Positions 60,259 to 64,000 of a DNA stretch of 64,000 nt are shown here, piece by piece. Both the position numbers and the translations under genes were made by a program. Within the stretch, counting starts at the first letter, position 1, and every line of letters starts with the position of its first letter. This DNA comes from JBBQCW01 sp038319025 (GTDB lineage Bacteria > Actinomycetota > Thermoleophilia > Solirubrobacterales > Solirubrobacteraceae). The stretch lies in NCBI GenBank assembly GCA_038319025.1, contig JBBQCW010000004.1, positions 62,001 to 126,000 of the forward strand, read 5' to 3'. The notes beneath the pieces are model-generated. The model searched no databases. It was not told the origin of the DNA and was given only the letters and a program-made list of their open reading frames with translations.

Positions 60259-60399
60259 TAGAACATCTCCTCACATCGGAGAGCAACCGCGCGGACCGCG
60301 GTACGGGACAGGGCAAACGCCAGCGTACCTGAACCTCCGAGTCCCTGCAGCAGGTTTGACCCGGTTGACCGACTGTTCACAACCGGGCGTCAGATCGCG

Positions 60400-60999
60400 T
60401 CAGGTCCTGCGAGCGCGCGCGGCGGAAAAGCCCACGTACAACGACACTGCTGCCGTGAGCAGCAGCAGCAGGTAGGTGCCGGTCGCCGAACCGGATACAT
60501 CGCCGTCGCGGGCAGCACGGGCGACGATCGCATCGACTGAGGCGCCGGGCGTCCCGGGAACGATGCTGGAGGATCCGAACCCATTCTCGGAATGAATCGA
60601 AGATGGATTGTCCGGAGCGGCGTTGCCAGGTGTGGCGCCGGTCGACGCACTCGCGGTGCCGCCGAGGCTGCTCGAGCTCGCGGCCCCTCCGGACGGGTCG
60701 GAGCCGCCTGAGCCGCCGGAGCCGTTTGAGCCACCGGCGCCGGCGCCCGCGACTCCCGTCGCCAACGTGGACCCGGCGTTTCCTCCGCTGCCCCCTGATG
60801 CGGAGCCGGAGGTGCCCGGACCGCGACGATGGGGCGCGCCGTCACGCCGGCCGGCGTCGAACGGGATCTGGTAGATGACCCCGGCAGGGCTGCTAGCGTC
60901 CGGATCGGTGCGCTGGACCGCCGCGGCGTCGGCACTCGCGGGCGTCGCGCACGCCACGGCCAGCAGCGCGCCGACGATCATGGAAGAGACACGCCTCAC
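60400..60999 (-). CDS. Small signal-peptide / Gly-Ser linker / C-terminal anchor protein, copy 2
   Basis: 199 residues from GTG 60999 (ATG 60981 would give a poorer signal peptide). The GTG lies 7 bases behind TAGACT, and MRRVSSMIVGALLAVACATPASA is a good signal peptide starting MRRV, like copy 1. The middle is a long Gly/Ser/Ala linker (about 65-130) with little predicted structure, then IVPGTPGASVDAIVARAARDGD. A final membrane helix, TYLLLLLTAAVSLYVGFSA at about 175-193, ends in ARARRT. It lies beside, and divergent from, the second O-antigen-ligase gene. No family recognised. Confidence 0.72.
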   Translation of the reverse strand: MRRVSSMIVGALLAVACATPASADAAAVQRTDPDASSPAGVIYQIPFDAGRRDGAPHRRGPGTSGSASGGSGGNAGSTLATGVAGAGAGGSNGSGGSGGSDPSGGAASSSSLGGTASASTGATPGNAAPDNPSSIHSENGFGSSSIVPGTPGASVDAIVARAARDGDVSGSATGTYLLLLLTAAVSLYVGFSAARARRT

Positions 61000-61006
61000 G
61001 GGATCC

Positions 61007-61012
61007 AGTCTA
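61007..61012 (-). promoter_or_regulatory. -10 element, leaderless start of small anchor protein copy 2
   Basis: TAGACT on the minus strand, 7 bases before GTG 60999. Confidence 0.45.
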
Positions 61013-61030
61013 GGGAGTTCCGCGTCCTCC

Positions 61031-62986
61031 GTGGGCGGTCCCGTCGCGTCGCCTGATTCAGGGCGCCCGGGACCCAACGCGCCGCGCTGGTTGACGGCGG
61101 CGCCGATCGCCTTCTTCATCGTCCTGCTGCTGCTGGCCACCGCCTTTCACGGCGCCTTCGAGTTGCGGCACTGGGGCCCGCCGGCCCTTTTCGCGTTGAT
61201 GCTGCTCGTGGCGGTCGTCCTGAACTCCGGCGTCGCGCCGGTGCGGGGCACTTGGCTGGCTGTGGTGCTGGCGGGCATCTGGGGGTTCGCAGCCTGGACG
61301 TTGCTCAGCATGTTGTGGTCGCCGTCGCCCGGTGCCGCCTGGGAGGCCGGCGCCCGTGCCGTTCTCTACGCCGCTTTGGTCACGATCCCGGTGGCGACCG
61401 TCCACCGGGCGAGCACTTTGCGAGCCGCCGGCCACGCCATGGTCGCCGGCATCGCCCTGCTGGCGCTCATCACCCTGGGGTGGCTGCTGGTGGACGGGTC
61501 ATCGTTGTTCCTGGCCGGGCGACTGAATGATCCGGTGGGCTACCGCAACGCGACGGCGTTGTTGTTCTGCCTGGGGTTCTGGCCGCTCGTCGGCGTGATG
61601 GCCGCCCGCGGTCCGTGGCGCGGGTTTCGCGCGCTCGCCTTCTCGATGGCCGTTCTGGAAATCGGTCTTGCGTTCCTCACCCAGTCGCGCGGGATGGTCT
61701 TCGGGCTGGCCCTCGGCGGCGTAGTGGCGGTCGGCTTGGGCCCCGACCGTGTCCGCCGGTCCTGGGTGGCGGTCCTGGCCTTTGGTCTGGTGGCGGTGGC
61801 GGCCGGCACGTTGCTGACGCCCTACACCGCGTTCGACAGCGGGAAGGGCATCGTGAAGGCGAACGATGTCGACGTCGCCGTGCAGGGCCTGGCCGTTCTC
61901 ACGGTGCTCGCCTTCGCCATCGGACTGGCGATTGCCGTCTTCGACGCGGGTCTGCGCCCGGTCGGTCTGCGGCACTGGCACACCGCCGCGCGCTGGGCGC
62001 TTGCCGGGCTGGTGGTGGTCGGGCTGGCCGGTTCGCTGGCGGCGGTCGGCGATCCGATCTCGACCGTCCAGTCGAAATGGAACCAGTTCACGGACGTGAA
62101 CTCAGCGGCCACCGGCGCCACCCGGCTCACGTTCGCGGGTGGGCAGCGGTCAGATCTGTGGCGAGTGTCGCTGCGCGAGTTCAGCCGTGACCCGGTCGCG
62201 GGCGTCGGGGCCGGGGGCTATCCGTTCGACTACTACCGTGAGCGGCGCAGCGACCGCAACCTCGACGATCCGCACGGACTCTTCTTCCAGATCGCGGGTG
62301 AGTTGGGCGTTGTCGGGCTGCTGCTGTTCGCCATGTTCCTGGTCGGGGTCGCAGCGTCATTGCGGTCGGGCTGGCGAGCCGCCGACGACTCGACCCGGCG
62401 AACAGCCTCGGGGCTCGCCGCCGCGGGCGGTGTGCTGCTCGGGCAGCTGAGCGTGGATTGGATGTGGCTGATCCCCGGTGTGACGGGAATCGGCTTGTTC
62501 TGCATGGCCGTCTCGGCGTCGCTGATCGTGCGTTCCACGCAGCCCGTGCCAATGCCCGCCCCGCGACCTCGTCTGGCCCTTCGGCTCGTCGTCGCCGGCG
62601 GTCTCGTGGCGGCGGCCGCCACGGTCACGGTGGTGTACCTCTCCACGTTCTGGGTCCACGAGGCGCGAGCGCAGCAGGGGCTGTCGGCCGCCCGGCAGCT
62701 GTCAGCCGCGCGCCACGCGGCTGAGCTGGACCCGTATTCGGTGACGCCGCTCTACCTGGAGGCCGGTGCTCTGGAGAGCATGGGCAAGCGCGTGGCCGCA
62801 CGAAAGGCGTTGCAGGATGCGCTGGACCTGGAGCCCGAGAACTTCGCCACGCTGGGGCTGATCGGTGACCTTGAGGCTCGCGCCGGGCGGCGCGGCGAGG
62901 CCGAGCGGTACTACCGGCTGGCGCTGGCGCTCAATCCTTTGGACGTCGGCCTAAGGCGCCTGGCGGCCGGTGGCGGCGAGGGCTGA
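61031..62986 (+). CDS. O-antigen ligase / Wzy-family membrane protein with C-terminal TPR, copy 2
   Basis: 651 residues if started at GTG 61031; ATG 60980 is in frame but would overlap the divergent gene. About eleven helices lie at roughly 20-470, with FLTQSRGMVFGLALG and the Wzy_C loop RSDLWRVSLREFSRDPVAGVGAGGYPFDYY, DDPHGLFFQIAGELGVVGLLL. Two to three TPR units follow to the end (ALESMGKRVAARKALQDALDLEPEN, RAGRRGEAERYYRLALALNP). Same layout as the 51849-54023 protein but without the Lys/Ala tail. It presumably polymerises or ligates a glycan made in this locus. The last 36 bases overlap the convergent GT4 gene. Confidence 0.88.
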   Translation: MGGPVASPDSGRPGPNAPRWLTAAPIAFFIVLLLLATAFHGAFELRHWGPPALFALMLLVAVVLNSGVAPVRGTWLAVVLAGIWGFAAWTLLSMLWSPSPGAAWEAGARAVLYAALVTIPVATVHRASTLRAAGHAMVAGIALLALITLGWLLVDGSSLFLAGRLNDPVGYRNATALLFCLGFWPLVGVMAARGPWRGFRALAFSMAVLEIGLAFLTQSRGMVFGLALGGVVAVGLGPDRVRRSWVAVLAFGLVAVAAGTLLTPYTAFDSGKGIVKANDVDVAVQGLAVLTVLAFAIGLAIAVFDAGLRPVGLRHWHTAARWALAGLVVVGLAGSLAAVGDPISTVQSKWNQFTDVNSAATGATRLTFAGGQRSDLWRVSLREFSRDPVAGVGAGGYPFDYYRERRSDRNLDDPHGLFFQIAGELGVVGLLLFAMFLVGVAASLRSGWRAADDSTRRTASGLAAAGGVLLGQLSVDWMWLIPGVTGIGLFCMAVSASLIVRSTQPVPMPAPRPRLALRLVVAGGLVAAAATVTVVYLSTFWVHEARAQQGLSAARQLSAARHAAELDPYSVTPLYLEAGALESMGKRVAARKALQDALDLEPENFATLGLIGDLEARAGRRGEAERYYRLALALNPLDVGLRRLAAGGGEG

Positions 62987-64000
62987 TCCCGCCGACGTCC
63001 GCTCGAGCAGGTCCGCCCACTCCTCGACGATCAGAGCGCGGTCGTGACGGGCGGCAACGGCTGGTCCCGCTGCGCCGAGCGCCACGACCTGCGTCGGATC
63101 CGCCTGTAGTTCGCGCCAGCAGCTCTCCAGAGCCGCCGCATCTTCGGGGAGTACCGCCACGCCGCACCGGGTTTCGGTGATGAGCCGCGTGGCCTCCCCG
63201 GCGGGCGCGCTGACCACTACCCCGCGGCCCGCGGCTATCGCCTCGAAGAGCTTGGTCGGGAGGGCCGCGGCGAACACCGGGCGGTCGAGAAGAGGCACTA
63301 TTGCCATGTCGTGACGGCCATACAAAGCCGGGATGGCCTCACCGGGAACGGTTCCGATCAGCTCAACGTTGTCGGCGCCGGCGGCCGCCTCGTTCAGCGC
63401 GCCTGCCTCGGCGCCGTCGCCGGCGAGAGTCAGCTGAACCACCTCCGGGCCGGCGCGGCGGGCGGCGCGCACCACCGTGTCCAGGCCCTGGGCCAGGCCG
63501 AGGGTTCCCGCGTAGAGAACGCGCAGGGGTCCGTTCGCCGTCGGTGAGATGGGTTCGACGCCGGCGAATCGCTCCACGTCCACCGCCGGACCGATCACCT
63601 GGGCGCGGGCGCCGCGGGCCGCTGCAGCAGCGACCATTCCGGCCACCGGCACGGTGACGGCGGCGGCATGGGCGTAACAGCGGCGTTCCAGCCATTCGGC
63701 GGCGGCGATCGGCGCGCGGCCTTTGAGCGCACCGACAGCGATCGCGCTCTCCGGCCACAGGTCCGAGCAGTTGAGGATCAGCGGAGCGTGTAGTCGCCGG
63801 GCGTACTCCACAGCGCCGGCGGCGGTGAACAGCGGCGGACTCTCCGCGACCACCACGTCGGCCGGGGCTACTCGGTGAGCGACGGCGACGGCGCCGGCCG
63901 CGAACGTCGCGTGGCCGACGAGTCGCCGCACGACCCCTCGGTTCGGCGCCACGTGGACCCAGGTGCGCAGGACGCGCACCTGACCGTCGTTTTCCCGTTG
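62951..64000 (-). CDS. Family 4 glycosyltransferase (WcaI/WbuB-like), 5' end cut by window edge
   Basis: The reading frame stays open to base 64000, with QRENDGQVRVLR ahead of the GTG at 63979. Since this family begins with a further strand and a Gly-rich loop before RVLRTWVHVAPNRG, the true start is probably outside the window. Seen here: VVVAESPPLFTAAGAVEYAR, LNCSDLWPESAIAVG, GPLRVLYAGTLGLAQGLDTVV, LTLAGDGAEA, RHDMAIVPLLDRPVFAAALPTKLFEAIAAGRGVVVSA. The C-terminus has the EAI and TKLFE elements of the WcaI/WbuB group. It overlaps the convergent gene by 36 bases. Confidence 0.88.
   Translation of the reverse strand, partial: QRENDGQVRVLRTWVHVAPNRGVVRRLVGHATFAAGAVAVAHRVAPADVVVAESPPLFTAAGAVEYARRLHAPLILNCSDLWPESAIAVGALKGRAPIAAAEWLERRCYAHAAAVTVPVAGMVAAAAARGARAQVIGPAVDVERFAGVEPISPTANGPLRVLYAGTLGLAQGLDTVVRAARRAGPEVVQLTLAGDGAEAGALNEAAAGADNVELIGTVPGEAIPALYGRHDMAIVPLLDRPVFAAALPTKLFEAIAAGRGVVVSAPAGEATRLITETRCGVAVLPEDAAALESCWRELQADPTQVVALGAAGPAVAARHDRALIVEEWADLLERTSAGSALAATGRQAP

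Noticed and set aside
54001..61012. PEP-CTERM/exosortase substrates for the small anchor proteins
   Set aside because: No PEP motif before the helix and no exosortase gene in the window; kept only as a loose analogy.
1..64000. Mobile elements, prophage genes or attachment sites
   Set aside because: No transposase, integrase or phage structural motif and no terminal inverted repeats were found.

Overview
The window is high-GC, densely coded DNA with actinobacterial traits. These are a biotin carboxylase-BCCP fusion of the AccA3 type, ECF sigma factors with C-terminal extensions, many GTG starts, and many start codons that lie 6-11 bases behind a TANNNT -10 element (leaderless transcripts). 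The large secreted proteins combine beta-propeller, Ig-like and LamG modules, sometimes with a short basic beta-rich C-terminal domain. That style is typical of Thermoleophilia, order Solirubrobacterales, but the assignment is an inference from protein style and not from a marker gene. I see no rRNA, tRNA, CRISPR array, transposase or phage gene, and both window edges cut a gene.

Layout. 1-4.4 kb: a glycosyltransferase operon on the minus strand, consisting of a DPM-like GT2, a cellulose-synthase-like GT2 with an N-terminal MshEN (predicted c-di-GMP-binding) module, and a truncated GT-C-like membrane protein. 4.5-17.2 kb: an acyl-CoA carboxylase alpha chain, three large secreted proteins (two propeller-repeat, one PKD), an ECF sigma factor fused to a zinc-finger anti-sigma-like region and a membrane anchor, and an ECF42-type sigma factor with its DGPF partner. 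17.3-21.9 kb: an assimilatory sulfate reduction operon (sulfite reductase, APS reductase, CysD, CysN) with a palindromic operator candidate upstream. 22-31.9 kb: a tandem pair of TolB-like propellers, an AccE-like small protein, an ornithine cyclodeaminase homologue, a ferredoxin reductase/ferredoxin pair, PhoD, a VapBC pair, a propionyl-CoA carboxylase beta chain and a START-like hypothetical protein. 32-46.3 kb: a giant degenerate subtilase-propeller protein, a DUF2269-like membrane protein, a methylmalonyl-CoA mutase large subunit, and two giant LamG/Ig paralogues with identically styled basic C-terminal tails. 46.3-47.5 kb: a MoaD-MoaE fusion and a ferritin. 47.5-64 kb: an exopolysaccharide/cell-surface glycan locus with UDP-glucuronate decarboxylase, a polyprenyl-phosphate sugar transferase, six glycosyltransferases, a methyltransferase, and two O-antigen-ligase/TPR proteins, each beside a small signal-peptide/linker/membrane-anchor protein.

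How the parts fit. The carboxylase alpha, beta and epsilon-like chains and the mutase, although scattered, could together make the propionyl-CoA to succinyl-CoA route; the B12-binding mutase subunit and the epimerase are not in the window. The sulfur operon would take sulfate through APS to sulfide without a PAPS step. The 47.5-64 kb locus could start a glycan on a lipid carrier (sugar transferase), extend it (GT4/GT2 enzymes) and polymerise or ligate it (O-antigen-ligase proteins); flippase and export genes are not in view. The secreted repeat proteins are probably cell-envelope or adhesion components.

Most promising for follow-up are the MshEN-GT2 operon, the paired O-antigen-ligase/small anchor proteins, the giant LamG proteins with polybasic tails, the subtilase-like protein with Glu in place of the catalytic Asp, the sigma factor with a built-in zinc-finger membrane anchor, and the dense use of leaderless starts.
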